64,000 bases of DNA from Armillaria gallica (lineage: Eukaryota > Basidiomycota > Agaricomycetes > Agaricales > Physalacriaceae). The translations under genes and the position numbers were made by a program. Numbering within the stretch: the first letter of the stretch is position 1; each line of letters opens with the position of its first letter. The notes below the pieces were generated by a model that made no database searches, had not been told where the DNA came from, and worked only from the letters and a program-made list of their open reading frames with translations. Shown here piece after piece: positions 1 through 11,755 of this stretch. The DNA lies in the NCBI GenBank assembly GCA_037576215.1, contig JBANDB010000005.1, positions 1,736,001 to 1,800,000 of the forward strand. Direction: 5' to 3'.

Positions 1-433
1 TGTAATCTCCTCTTTTGATCTGGAGACCATCCAGGAAGGCTGTCATGTCTTGCTTGAGCATGGTGTAGTTCTGGTAGAACTTTGGTCCTGCTCCAAAGGG
101 AATGACTGCAATATACCAGTTGTGTTCATCTTGGAGCGCTATCTTCTGGCCCCTGCTCAGGTCCTCAGTGAGTTTCCTGAAGGGGATGTGTAGTTTCAGG
201 TATGCGGTGTTAGTGAAAGGTGTTTTAGAGATGGTGGAGAGGGTGGTGATTTGGCCAGTTTTAGTGACCTTGTCATAGGGGTAGTCTTCTCTGTTCATGG
301 GGGTAGTGACAAAGTTGAAGTTGTCCTCCCTCTTCCATACTTTCCTGTGGGCATCTTGGTAGGCTTCTGCGTTCAGCATAGCAGCAGCCTCATTTTGTTT
401 TGCAGCGAGTGCAGCTTCAGAGTCAACATCCAT
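1..433 (-). CDS. Unidentified ORF, 3' part outside the window
   Basis: An open frame runs leftwards from an ATG at 433-431 to the window edge, giving at least 144 codons without a stop. An in-frame TAA lies 18 bases upstream of this ATG, so it is the first possible start in this frame. The product begins MDVDSEAALAAKQNEAAAML, an Ala/Glu-rich stretch, and continues into a mixed, globular-looking part with a segment reading AVIPFGAGPKFYQNY. I do not recognise the family. The start codon lies about 40 bases from the LTR-like insertion at 474, which probably separated the ORF from its original promoter. Given the surroundings it may be a transposon-encoded ORF, but nothing in it proves this. Confidence 0.45.
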   Translation of the reverse strand, partial: MDVDSEAALAAKQNEAAAMLNAEAYQDAHRKVWKREDNFNFVTTPMNREDYPYDKVTKTGQITTLSTISKTPFTNTAYLKLHIPFRKLTEDLSRGQKIALQDEHNWYIAVIPFGAGPKFYQNYTMLKQDMTAFLDGLQIKRGDY

Positions 434-473
434 GATCTCATCTGAGAGTTAGTAGTGTGTTTAGGCACCGCGG

Positions 474-2149
474 TGATGAGCCTCCAGGCTCTGTACACTC
501 AGAATTCGCAGATTTTGCCTGCTAATTAACGCTACTGTCCCTTCAACAGCCTTTCAGCAAACCAATGATTGCATGCACATTGATACCACTTTCATCCTAC
601 GGCAACCACTCCTCACACGCTTTGTTATCCATCCCATCTTGCCACGCATCATAATTGCCATACCTCATCATGGCAAGGCACCTTTGATCGACAATCATCC
701 CAATATGGAATTGACACATCACTCAGAAGCACCTAGTTGATGCGCTCATTGATCACTTAATGAAAATGACATGATTGGCACGAGTACCCTCCCAGCTATG
801 GCAACTACAGACTGTGTTTACTAAGGCTGTTACTTCGCCAAGGCCTCAAGAAAACATTGCCCCATGCGTACTCCTCAGCACGATGACTATCACTCAAGTA
901 ATCTGCAGCTAAACAGCACCTAACAATCCGTGCATTGCTCAATGACCCCATACGGTTCGCATCCATACATGGCAATGTCGACGAGTTGCTGTTACTTTAG
1001 AAGACAAAGTACCATATGTTTCCTCCGATTTTTACAAAGCCAAGGCCTTACAGCCTTACTAAGTCTCACGTATTTACTCTATTTATAAATTTGTACTTGT
1101 AGTATAAAAACTAGCTAGAAAATGTAGTTACAGAGCAGTTCATATCTAGTCGACCCCAGACTACATCAATTATCATCACACTCTAGTCTATCACCAGTAA
1201 ACAACATTTATTCACCGTTCTATGGCAATATATCGTTTACACCAGCATATTCTTGATTGCACGTCGACTCTTGAAGCTTACCAGAGTTATTCCACGGTTT
1301 TTAACTGTGAAGAGTCCTTCGCTATGTGCTCTTTGCTCTTAACACTATTGGTGCATGCTCATACTGTGCCAATACGTGATTGCCGTGCTATACCTCGCCC
1401 CCATTATCTTTTATAGGCCGTCATCATTTCACTTTCATACCATTGGAGTTTTTACAGTTTCCCTTTTGCCATCATTATTGTCGCCCACTTGAGTAGTCTC
1501 AGAGCAGACTTAGGATCAGTTTCAGCCAGTTTTCATATAGTATCAGTCCCTTGAGTGGACTTGAAGGTTAGTTTGACATAGGATAGGATTGTTTCAGTAC
1601 CAGACAAATTTTGACATCGACTCATCACCCTTGCATTGTATAGGTCTGGTACCACCGCTAGTTTTTGTAGTTCCACGTTTTCTCTTGCCAGCCCACCCTC
1701 AGCACCTTGTTCCACATTTATTTTGCCACTTGCAGTCCCCACGCTGTTTTCTCATTGCCTTGCTCACCCATAGACTATTGCTGACTGTTTAGTCTATTCT
1801 CCATCATTCACCCCGCTCCAATTACTGTCGAGCACTGTTTTCTAGTTGCACAGCATGTTTTCACATACAGATTCATGGTATTCACATCATACCCGCTTCT
1901 GTTCCCTCTCACTTCGAGAGAACCCTACCGGCTTATAGCCTTAGCATCTAGTACTCAACTACCAAGCAGTACTACTTCACAGACTTAAAGTTGCAGTGTA
2001 TTCTTGCATATAGAGGAATTGTTCTACTGCATGGAGGTGCCCTGAACCACTCACACACACGATCACCTTGATTGCTGTGCTACTACATTAATTACCCAAT
2101 CTCATTCCGAGTTGGTGTTGCCGTTGCCACAGAAGTCTTAGGCTCATCA
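474..2149 (+). mobile_element. LTR-like element, family L, copy 1 (solo LTR)
   Basis: The 1676-bp insertion starts TGATGAGCCT and ends AGGCTCATCA, a perfect 10-bp terminal inverted repeat with TG...CA ends. It is flanked by the 4-bp duplication GCGG (470-473 and 2150-2153). The same termini bound the insertions at 24835-26486 and 38364-40140. A TATA-like stretch near 1080 and shared sequence with copy 3 set the plus orientation. There is no coding capacity. The 20-bp minisatellite of copies 2 and 3 is only faintly recognisable here (about 1680-1850), so this looks like the oldest copy. I infer a solo LTR; no internal domain of this family is in the window. Confidence 0.8.
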
Positions 2150-2153
2150 GCGG

Positions 2154-2983
2154 TGGAGTAGTCTCACCTGATTCTCTGTTTCTATCCTTGGACATTTCAC
2201 AGAGCTGCCTTGTTGGGGGTCAGTTGGGGGAGTTGTAGGCAATAGTTTGGCAGAAGCAGAGGGGAGGTGTTGTGAGTCTGGTGGATTGCACAAGTTCCAT
2301 TTATACTAGATTTCCCAGTCAGTGGTCTTTTGGAGACGACTTTGTTCTTGTCTTTGTTTTGCATGTGGCATAAGACAATATCGACATTTCCTTGTTCCCA
2401 GGCTTACTGCAGATTATGTTGTGTTTAAGTGGCACTTCATCAAGTGGCAATCACGTCGGGGGGGTTGGGGCGGATGTGCCATTAACATGTGCTCAAGCGT
2501 GAGTGCAGTGTACTGTGTAGGGCATGTCTACTTCAAAGAGTGTTAGAGGTGTTCCAGTCCAAGCTAGTTCTATTGTGGTGGTACCTGATTTGTAATCACA
2601 CACACTATCTGGGCGCTCTGCCCCTCGACGTTCAGTCATCGTGTACTTCGTCCCTCTTTCCACAGTTTCCCCACTGCACTATTGGACATTGCCAGTGCTC
2701 AGCGTCTTTTAGATGGTTTTGTTGTATGGAGAGTATCACCTCGGCCTTCAAGAGTGCCTCAGGTCAGGTCAGCCACTAACAGGACCACATCAGTGGGTGT
2801 TCCATTGATGTTGTGCACAACTAACTGCATGCGGTTTCTCCTTGTACTTAACTGGAGACATTTGTTAGCTTCCCCACTTAGTGGGTACTAGTCCCTTAAG
2901 CCACATAGAGGCCAAATGCCGGACTGCCACTGGTGGTGGTGGTGGTCCTTGTTCAAGGGTCGTATCACATATCTTGAAACCAA
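2154..2983. other. No gene recognised
   Basis: This stretch lies between the L insertion and element X. It holds only short ORFs of fewer than 100 codons with no recognisable motif, and a short GGT microsatellite near 2932-2950. It may be the 5' side of the ORF at 1-433, displaced by the L insertion. Confidence 0.4.
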
Positions 2984-3253
2984 GGAAAGCAGCTGTTGCA
3001 TATTCACCCTTCATACAGCCACCATGTGAGTCCAAAAGAGGAAGTCCCCTGACAAGCTAAGCACATAACCATGGCCCAGCTTGACTTGACAAATCACCAC
3101 CATCATGTATTCTACCAACCATCACCATCACCACCACCACCAACAACCCATCCACTGCCCTCCTCTCCCACCTCGCCCATCGGCTGCAAGCCCTAGTCTT
3201 AATTCTTAGCCTTTTTCTTCCCAACACAGCAAGGATAACATGATTTATTTTCT

Positions 3254-3267
3254 CTTGCTACAGCAAG
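3254..3267. repeat. Subterminal palindrome, left
   Basis: CTTGCTACAGCAAG lies 65 bp inside the left end of the 6.8 kb element and recurs near the right end. Subterminal repeats of this kind are commonly transposase-binding sites; that role is inferred. Confidence 0.5.
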
Positions 3268-4483
3268 AACCTCTGTAGGAATCTCTGCAGCTGTCATATA
3301 CCCTGGGAATGTTGCCTAGGGCCTTGTATTATATAATTCTTCAATTGAAATACATTAACACCCAGTGCGCCTTCCCCGCTCCCCATAAATCTTGATCCAT
3401 GCATGAAACCATGGGATTACATCACGGATCAGCATGAGCGGCATATTTCCCATACATCCAGATTGCTGGATCAGCTTATTGGCACCAGCCATTGGCCATT
3501 GGATTAGGCACAGGATATCCCACCCTCCTGCTCACTGTTTGGGCCCAAAAATAAAAAGGTACAGAGCCCAAAAATAATATTGCATGTTCTGGTGCTGCCT
3601 CCTGACCCATGGGCCACCCATTTTGGCTGGATTCAACCGCGCTCTCTTGGATGTAGCAGCTCATCGGAAAGTATCATTCCCAATCTGGCAGGCTTGAAAA
3701 CTGGTGGAAATTTAGGCTATTGCCTACAATAAATATTGTAATTATTCTTTAGAAACATATATATATTGCCTTTCAGTATATCAATATCACTGACTGTGCA
3801 TTGTACTAGCCAGAAAGCGACAAAATGACATTCCAATAATTTTCGGAGTTTGCCGGAGCATGCTCAAATTGCTGCTCTTCACAATACTTGGCCAGTTTTT
3901 TATTCTAGCCGCATTTCTGGGCCGCAAAACTTTAATGGAACACTTATTGTATTACTATTGACCTACTCCAGTAGCCATTAGGGCAGAGCTACTGTCCAAC
4001 AAGTCAATACATAGCAATTTCATTTGCAAAAGTGGTAAAACCCTTTGCTTCGAGAGTAGAAGCCACTATACACTATGAAATCAAAGTAAAGTGTCCCAAA
4101 AATCATATCTGACACATACATATATTAGTTTAAACTAAAATATAATACTGCCCTGAAGAAATATACCATTGCCATACCTAATAGTGCAAATGAGTTTAGA
4201 AACATTCACATTGTATTAACTTTCACTTAAGGATTGAACTCAGTATTAAGGCATGTAATGGTAGATCAGGGTGGATTGGAGGCCTGGATACAATACTGTG
4301 AGGTGTATTCTAGGATATTGCATCACTATAATATTATTTGGGACAATGGTAAGAGGTGTAGTAGTGATATATTGTTCAGAAAGACTCAAAATGCAGGGTA
4401 ATGACAATAAAATGGAGAATGTCATCAGATACCACTATGATAATACACTAAAAATTACATATGAATATTTAAAATGCCTGTAA

Positions 4484-7000
4484 TGAGATATCCCGATGCT
4501 TTCCAGGACCTCAGAGGGCATACATTGAGCAGCAGAAGCATCCTGAGGCTGCATTCCGCTCACTCGATCACCCTGGACTATACATCTGCACAGCAATCGA
4601 GTGGCTGTGCTGCACTATTTTCTGTCCCTTCCCACCACTTTCCCCTCATTTTATATCCTTTTTCTTGTTTGTATCACCTATTTCTATAGGTTAAAGGTGT
4701 GTTTTATTTGATATAGCTACTAATACATTGTTTTCAGGTCTTTTTAGCACATCTGGAGGTCCCAAGAGCCCTAAAAAGTGATCCTTTCATCTTCCACTCC
4801 TTGTGTAAGCTATTCACAGAAGGCAGAACCTTGCACGATGCTCAAACAATGACCCCATTGACAGAAAAATCGACTAGGACAATCTCAAGACCCATCATCA
4901 CCTGCCATCATCCCCAAAACCGGTCCTATCAGATGATGTGTTTAACTTGTGGCAAATGCCAGTTATAATGCACAGCCACTGACCTGCCTACATACAGTAC
5001 TTTTGCCTTCCAAAAATGGGCTTGGAGAAATTTTTTTGAATTTTACCCTCCCAAATAACTTGTTTTTTGTCCTCTGACAGGCTCCCCCACAGTCTCGCAA
5101 TATACCAAAAGTCAGTCTTAAATTGGACTAATGACTCATCAGACATATGCTGTCTCTTACCTCATGTCATTTTGTCATCCACACAGCCACTTCCCATATT
5201 GATCAATTGTAGTTGGGCTACCCATTGCACCCTTCTGCTCATCATTTGTGCTCACAAAATTAGACCAAACACAAATAGTGATACATTTTTCCTTCACCCT
5301 GCCAGTCCATCACCTATAACAGTTGAATGTGAGTCCAGCAGTCTGGATGTAGTTACTTGTGGAAACATACCATTCCCAATTTGGTAGCTCAGAAATGTTT
5401 GTATTTTTGTAGCTCCTCAATATTCTGTTTGGAGAATACATATATTTACTCAATTCTATTGTTTTTGGGTGTCGCAGTGGTTTAATATAGCTGGAAAACA
5501 AGATAAATATGATTTTTCAACAATTTTCGAAGTTTGCTGGATGCACTTAAATGAGCGGTGACATGCAATCACTGCTGAGGTCGGTACATTTTCCAATCAG
5601 AAAAATAAGGCCTCAAAATGCTGTGACATTTCAGTTGATCCTCTAATGGTAAAAATGAGTTCAGAAAAACAGGTTGAAGGCAGGATCATTTACATACTCT
5701 TTTAAGGTAAGGAAAAGTGCTCTAAAAATGGAATGGAAAAGGTGTTTCCCATGGTCACAATAAAGGAAACCACTTTTCATTCATAGAAAAGCAGCTATTT
5801 TTGGCACACAAAAGGAGCGCTAAACAGGACTAGTTTTTCATTGCGTTTTCCATATCCCTTTTTTGCAGCATACAAAGGTAACGAAAAGTTACAACATTTT
5901 TAGAACACCTTTTTCCGTTCTGAAAACAAACTGGCCCCAGCAGTGAATATTTTTGTGATTCAACCTCTACGAAGGCTCACCAGGACTTGTAATTCATGGC
6001 TATATCTTTATTTCATTTAATATCACCTCCAAGCCATATTTATAAGCATTGAAAGCAACCTAAACTATACAAAAAGGCAAATAATATCATTAGTTGGACA
6101 TAAATCTGAAATATTCACACTTTGTGATACAACAGAAAGCCAAACCATAGTGTATTTGAAAGGAGAATGTGATTTATAACATGATATAGATACCAAAAGT
6201 GTACAGATGTGTCCCCCCTCAATGAAATAATAAGTATGCGCATCTAATACAAGAAATAAGCATAAACAATGTATGCTTTAACAAGTTACCAACACTGAAA
6301 GCAACAAAGTGGGTAACAATAAATAGATTCCCAGATTGCTGTAGATCGGACACTTCTATTGGGCAATGTACTGTATATTGTCATATATCCAATCAAAATT
6401 TGGCTGATTCCAGTACCCTGGTAGTGCACATAAAATTTATATTGTACTAAATGACCCAAAATGCAAGATAAGTAACATAAAAAACAATATATCATTACTT
6501 TTGAGGCTCTGTATGTATATAAAACTACATACATGTCTTCTGACTACTGATAATACACTATCCTGATGGTATATGAGGCCTCAGAGTGCCAGCATCGAGC
6601 AGAGGATGCATCCTGAGCATCCATTCCACTCGCTTGATCAACCTGGACTGTGAAGCCGCACAGTGACTGAGTGGCTGTGCAGCTTCTTTTTCTTCCTCTA
6701 ACCACCACCTTGTCCTTTCCCTATGCCCCTGCTGTATGCAAAACAACTTCGATCCACATAAAAACAGTTATTTTATTCGATTTATTACTTCTCACTTTAT
6801 ATTAGGTCTTTTTAGTGCATCTGGCAGCCCCAAGAGCCCTGGATTGTGTGCATCCTTCCCCCACCAGTCGCATAAGCCCTTGAATGAGGCAGAACCATGT
6901 CCTCCCCCAACAATGACTATGACAATGTCCCAACCACTGAAGACGATGATGACGACACCCACTTGTACTCCGCCATGGCCTCAAATACTATCCTCATCCC
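4484..7000 (+). repeat. Diverged direct duplication inside the 6.8 kb element, pair 1
   Basis: The segment from about 4484 to 4800 is repeated in diverged form at about 6566-6850. Both carry a block on cysteine-poor, histidine-rich codons, then a T-rich spacer ending in AGGTCTTTTTAG, then a block beginning with cat ctgg and agccct. The T-rich spacer with an AG end looks like an intron in both copies. A second related pair is 3665-3960 against 5360-5640, sharing CATTCCCAAT and AATTTTCG blocks. The product is unknown. Confidence 0.45.
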
Positions 7001-9330
7001 ATCCTGACCTATCTAGCACCCCCCACATTGACATCAGGGCCAATTGCTGCCACACAAGACTTCTGCACACCAGAACAGTGTGCAGTACACCATCGGATAC
7101 GATATCAGTCACCATCTCGGTGTGGGAGGGCCCACGAAACGCACAACTGACAACGACGATGCCAACGCCGAGCATGATGATGACAATGATGACAGGGGAG
7201 GATGGATCTTTACTGTGAGGCAGTGCCCTGGCACTGTCCTTGGGAGGGCTGATACCAAAGGAGAGGAGAAACGGACAAGGTATGAGGGTGGGAAAGGATG
7301 AGCAGGATAGTGGGACAAAGATTGGGACGCCGACAGCCAATGACATTGGTGAGGAATATGCCCTTTATAGCATCAAAAGAGGACCCTAAGGCAGCACAAA
7401 TACTGCAAGAATTAGGGCCATACAGCGATTTTCCCACCCACCACTGCCCACCCTGCCCAATTCCAACATTGAACTCCTCCACTCTACCCATGCATTCTAG
7501 CCACCCCAAAGTCATGTATCCCCTATTATTTGGATGGGGGAACACGACTCTGCTATGCACCAGTTCCTCTGATGCTCCCATCATCAAGCATCGGCATACC
7601 ATCCTCATTCCCACCCATCTCCCCTCATTTCCACCCCTATGACCTAGCCACCACCACAAGGACCTCACCACCTCCATTTTCAACAACGAGGAATTCAATG
7701 GTGAGGTCCTTTTTTGCCTCTGAGCTTGCCATTGCCATCAAAACAGCACTGATTCCTCCCCACCCTTCTCATCCATCCCAGTGTCGCCCTGGCTGCCTTG
7801 GACATCCAGTGACTGTCTGTTTGGATGCACAGGACAATACTCCCCCTGATTAACATGCGTGACATGCACGTCGATGACACCTGTGCCTGCAGTGTCTACT
7901 GCAATGGTGGGTATTTTTTTTTATTGCAGAAATAGGTAATTCTTGCCTACGAGAGGCCTATATTTTAGGTATTTACAACAGTTAAGTAGTCTAGTGGTTA
8001 GATAAAGCCTTTGTACTATAATAAATTGTAGTGTGGTAGTTTGATTCCTTTTGATTGTAAGACCAGTTTTCAATTTTAAATCCCATGAAAAAAGGTAATC
8101 CAACCTATGGCTGATGAATCCATTGTTTGGCGCACACCTAACATGTGGGTCGCCTCAGGAATATGTTCTAAAATATAGTATTAGGTCAAGGAATTTTTTG
8201 CCCATCTCAGCAATGAGCAGGAGGGCATGAAATTGAGCTGGCCATTTTGGCCGTGGCAGTGTTTGAGATCAATTACAAAGCTAGTATTTTGTTAAATGGT
8301 GCAAATTTTGCAGAATTCAACAGGATAATATGCTTTTTAGCATTTTTTGTGTGAAGCTACTGATTTGGTCATTGGTAGATGCCTTTCAGTGCTGTTTGAA
8401 TACTGAAATGGGCCAAAGTGTGGCTGTGTCTCATAACAACAAAATGCTAAATGGCTTTCTGTCTTGTTACAGTCCTTTGGCATTGAACTGACAACATCGG
8501 GTGGTCCTATCCCCACACATTCCCTACCCAGCTCCCCCCGCATTGACATCTGGGCCAATCGGCTGCACACGGTGAATCTGCAGGCCCCAATGACCATGAA
8601 CACAATCGAGGATCCAATATCGCATACCATCTGCAAGCACACCACAGAAATGAGTGCAGACCAACCCAGATGACGACCACCATGAATATGACAATGACGG
8701 CAGGAAGGGCATGGACAGTTGAAGGACAATGGAGGGGTAGGCTATAGAGTAGGACAGGGCTGAGAGGCAGGCAGCATGCAGTTTAGATCCATGGTGAGGA
8801 GGAGGGGTATAAGCAGGAGGGCAGGATCAAGGTCGGGCCACCGACATCCGATGACCACAGCAACAGCAACACCCTTTTGGACATCAATTACCCTTCTATG
8901 GACGTTGCGAACGAGACCAAGACGATGGCTACAAGAGCACTGATGGCCTCACCGTTATCAACCCTGCCTGGTACCAACATCAGGTCCTACTGCCCACCCC
9001 CAGTCTCCAATACTCCCTTTCTTCATGCATCCCCCATTGTCGAGACAAGGGATCATGACTATCAGAACAGATTTCTCTCCTGATGATAACGACAATGTGC
9101 AATCCCCATCCCCACCACCCCCCACACCCTCCATCAACTGTATGACCACCAAAAGATCACTATCCCCGTTTTCAACACCAGGGAATCCAATGGTGGTCTG
9201 CATTTCTCTTCCAGAGCTCACCATAACATTCTATGGCACCCCGATCCTTACCTCACCCAATATCTCATCCCCAGCCCATGCCACCGCCAGAAATATGTGT
9301 CCTGAGCTACACCCAGCATGAGGTAGCACA
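6986..9330 (+). repeat. Diverged direct duplication inside the 6.8 kb element, pair 2
   Basis: The blocks at about 6986-7130 and 8490-8650 share a Pro-rich stretch followed by CATTGACATC and an alternating ACC/CAC pattern. The blocks at about 7665-7740 and 9155-9230 share a TTTTCAACA...TCAATGG core. The spacing is about 1.5 kb in both pairs, so one tandem duplication of a 1.5 kb unit followed by divergence is the simplest explanation. Confidence 0.45.
7981..8050 (+). other. tRNA-like Pol III promoter remnant (possible SINE)
   Basis: TAGTCTAGTGGTTA (7986-7999) resembles a tRNA A box. About 37 bases after it comes TAGTTTGATTCC (8037-8048), close to a B box. The stems around them do not pair well, so this is not a functional tRNA. 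It could be a SINE fragment or chance. Confidence 0.25.
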
Positions 9331-9887
9331 AAACAATCCACCATATACCCACCCGATGCTGCTAATCATCCTTGCTGCCATCAACAACATCTCTGCCCCA
9401 ATGTTCAAAATACCATTTTCAGGGTGTTATGTGGCCCTCGTGTGCTGCATTTCGGCAGCTATGTGTGGTGGAAGACCTATTTCCACTATCTAGGCATTCC
9501 TGAATTCCTGCCAGCATGCATGTTAGTCCCCACCCTCAATCCCGCCTATTAAATTAATTTTATATTCATTTGTATTATAATATTTTATTCCTCAATATCA
9601 AATATTTTAAACCCAAATGCGTGCATAAGAAAAAGTCCATCCAAATGTGTCACGTCGAATCCAGCCAACTGTGGAGGCAGGGTGGCAGCATCACATTGAG
9701 AAAAGGCTTGAAAATATTTTTTAATGCCAGTACATTTTTTTCTCAGCCACACAGTGAGCGGGAGGGCATGCAACAGCCTCCCATGCGCCCAATCCATACC
9801 CAGGAGCATGTTTACCAAAATGGTAGGTGGCTGTCTGACAAAGCATGGCTGTATAGAGAGTAATATATACCTTGCTGTACAGAGTGC

Positions 9888-9935
9888 CTTGCTACAGTGA
9901 GGAAGAATTAATTAGGTTCCCCTTGCTACAGCAAG
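9888..9935. repeat. Subterminal palindromes, right
   Basis: CTTGCTACAGCAAG at 9922-9935 and the variant CTTGCTACAGTGAG at 9888-9901 lie 31-78 bp from the right end of the 6.8 kb element, matching the motif at 3254-3267. Confidence 0.5.
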
Positions 9936-10428
9936 GGCTGAAGCCTTTTTATTAAGACTAGGGGTGCGGCTGCATGCTGCCAATGCTATCACCACACCAG
10001 TCACCACTTGTGACTCACCTAATGGCTTCAACATCAGATATCGCAACTTGGAGGTCGAAGGAAATCAGGACTATTGACGGTGGTGGGCGTGCGGCCATTG
10101 CCTGACCCGACACATTGGTCATTATTTGGTGTTAGGCTGCTGGCACCTTGGCTCTGGGATCAATGTTTATCATGGGAGATTCGAGAAAATAAGGAACTAT
10201 ATGTACTGGCTTACTTATTACTAGTATGTAGTAGTACAACATATTCTTAACTATGCTTTCTGAATAAATCCAGAATTATTACTCCTTTTACTCTGAGTTA
10301 GCCTGAAAGATGACAAGTAAGCTCTGTAGAACTTGTGAAATTTTCTCTTCAATGCCACCCTGAAGTTTGAACTTCCACACGACAAGTTACTGAGCGCTCA
10401 CATGCCAGTTCATTATGTGGCTTCTTTT

Positions 10429-11481
10429 TAGGGATGGTCACCGTGTCCATAGTACAGTGTATATGGACGGTACCTACGGATACAGTCACCTTCCCATGAG
10501 CCTTGCAATCTGAAGTCCTACAGTATGGATACAGTGCAGCGATTGCCCTTTCACAGACCATATTCTACAGGTAGTTCTAACCGTATATGGCCATTCACAG
10601 ATAGTAATGGTAATGCCTCTTTGTCTGGGTGCAGGAGGTGAAATAGCGCACTGGGGGAGTTGATTAACTACTAAAGAACTCATGAAAACAATGGTGACCA
10701 AGTTTTGGCAGCCATACATCATCAATTCGGCTGATTCCATGCAAGGGGGAGGTGTGGCTAAAATCCAGCACATAGGGTAGGGGGAGGGGTCCAAGCCTTA
10801 AACATGAAAGTGACATGCACTTTGCATGCCCTACTTTAGGCTATATAGCACTAGGACTTGCCTGATTGCTCAATTTATCTTTATTTCAGTGGCTTCATAT
10901 GAATACAGTTTGTTTCATGTTGAGATACTCATCCTGGACATGTTCCTCACCAAAGTGAGGTAGGGTAACCAACCGGCAATGATTGGCAGTTGACCGGCAC
11001 ATACCAGCATCTCTCCGGTAACTAATATTTTGTTACTAAGCTGCCCTAATATGTATATATTACTACCGTATATGGCAGGTGAGGGGGGGAGGGGGGGTCC
11101 AGCTCATCCTTAAACGCGAAAATGTATGTCATGTGTGATTTTTGAAGCCCACCTCTCCCTTGATTTCATGAGTTGTCACTGCTTAAAAAATATATTCTAT
11201 TGACATACTGCTTTCACAGATCATCAATAATGTAGGTAAATGCCAAGGACACAGGGAGATGATGTATCACTCACTTTAGGTACACATGTACTGGTAAGTA
11301 TGTGTTTTTTTCATCAGCTCTGCGCACGGCCGTATGTACGGCCGTGACGACCGTAAATGTAACCGTAGATCCCGTTGCAAGAGCTGACTGGGCATCGACG
11401 GTACGGTTACGGGAACAACCGTGGCCGTAGATGACCGCCACTTCTACGGCCGTATCCGTTACGGTACGGTGACCATCCCTA
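10429..11481. mobile_element. hAT-type MITE, 1.05 kb
   Basis: The element begins TAGGGATGGTCACCGT and ends with its exact inverse complement, a 16-bp terminal inverted repeat. It is flanked by CTTCTTTT (10421-10428 and 11482-11489), an 8-bp duplication. The inverted copy of X near 28845 reads through this site without interruption, confirming the insertion. The TAGGG start and 8-bp duplication are typical of hAT elements. The interior is rich in ACGGCCGTA-type inverted motifs (11320-11470) and has no coding capacity. Confidence 0.85.
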
Positions 11482-11755
11482 CTTCTTTTTCGGGTCGTCA
11501 CATAACGGTCACGGAGGGCGAATTTGGAAAGCACGATACCTCGTGCGGAATCATAAGCGCTGTAAACCGACGAGAGAGGAAGTATCGTCTTGCGGCCTCA
11601 ATGCGGCCTTCGGTCAACCTTCGGTACTGTAATAATTGTAAATATTCGCCGGATCCTCCCACGTCAACACGTTTTCCACCTGCTCAGGCTTTCATCTACT
11701 ATCCAAACCAAACCGTAATTCCTTCACCTTCCACTGACCTCCTAGCAAGTCACCT

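Larger units (their letters stand above)
3189..9966. mobile_element. 6.8 kb DNA transposon (8-bp TSD), coding capacity decayed
   Basis: The element is flanked by CGGCTGCA (3181-3188 and 9967-9974). The uninterrupted copy of X near 30190 carries a single CAGCTGCA at the matching site, so the boundaries are supported by an empty site. The terminal inverted repeats share CCCTAGTCTTAAT just inside both ends, and an inverted subterminal motif CTTGCTACAGCAAG lies close to each end. Inside are diverged direct duplications and Pro/Ser/Asp-rich short ORFs at 6.7-9.5 kb, such as an acidic segment around 7160-7200. No transposase motif is visible. An 8-bp duplication fits hAT or KDZ (Zisupton-like) elements; I cannot decide between them. 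Confidence 0.7.
2992..11525 (+). mobile_element. Short non-autonomous DNA element X, copy 1, with two nested insertions
   Basis: GGAAAGCA at 2984-2991 and again at 11526-11533 forms an 8-bp direct duplication around this block. After subtracting the nested 3189-9966 and 10429-11481 elements and their duplications, about 0.7 kb remains. It matches the inverted copy at 28806-30386 segment by segment: 2992-3188 matches 30386-30190, 9967-10428 matches the part down to about 28835, and 11490-11525 matches the last 30 bases. The ends carry related sequence (ATTCACCCT at the left, AAATTCGCCCT reading inwards from the right). The 8-bp duplication suggests hAT or another 8-bp-TSD superfamily. There is no transposase. 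Confidence 0.7.

Noticed and set aside
7210..7698. Minus-strand 162-codon ORF and its overlaps in the 7 kb region
   Set aside because: Several mutually overlapping open frames with low-complexity, biased composition and no motif; more likely a result of composition than genes.
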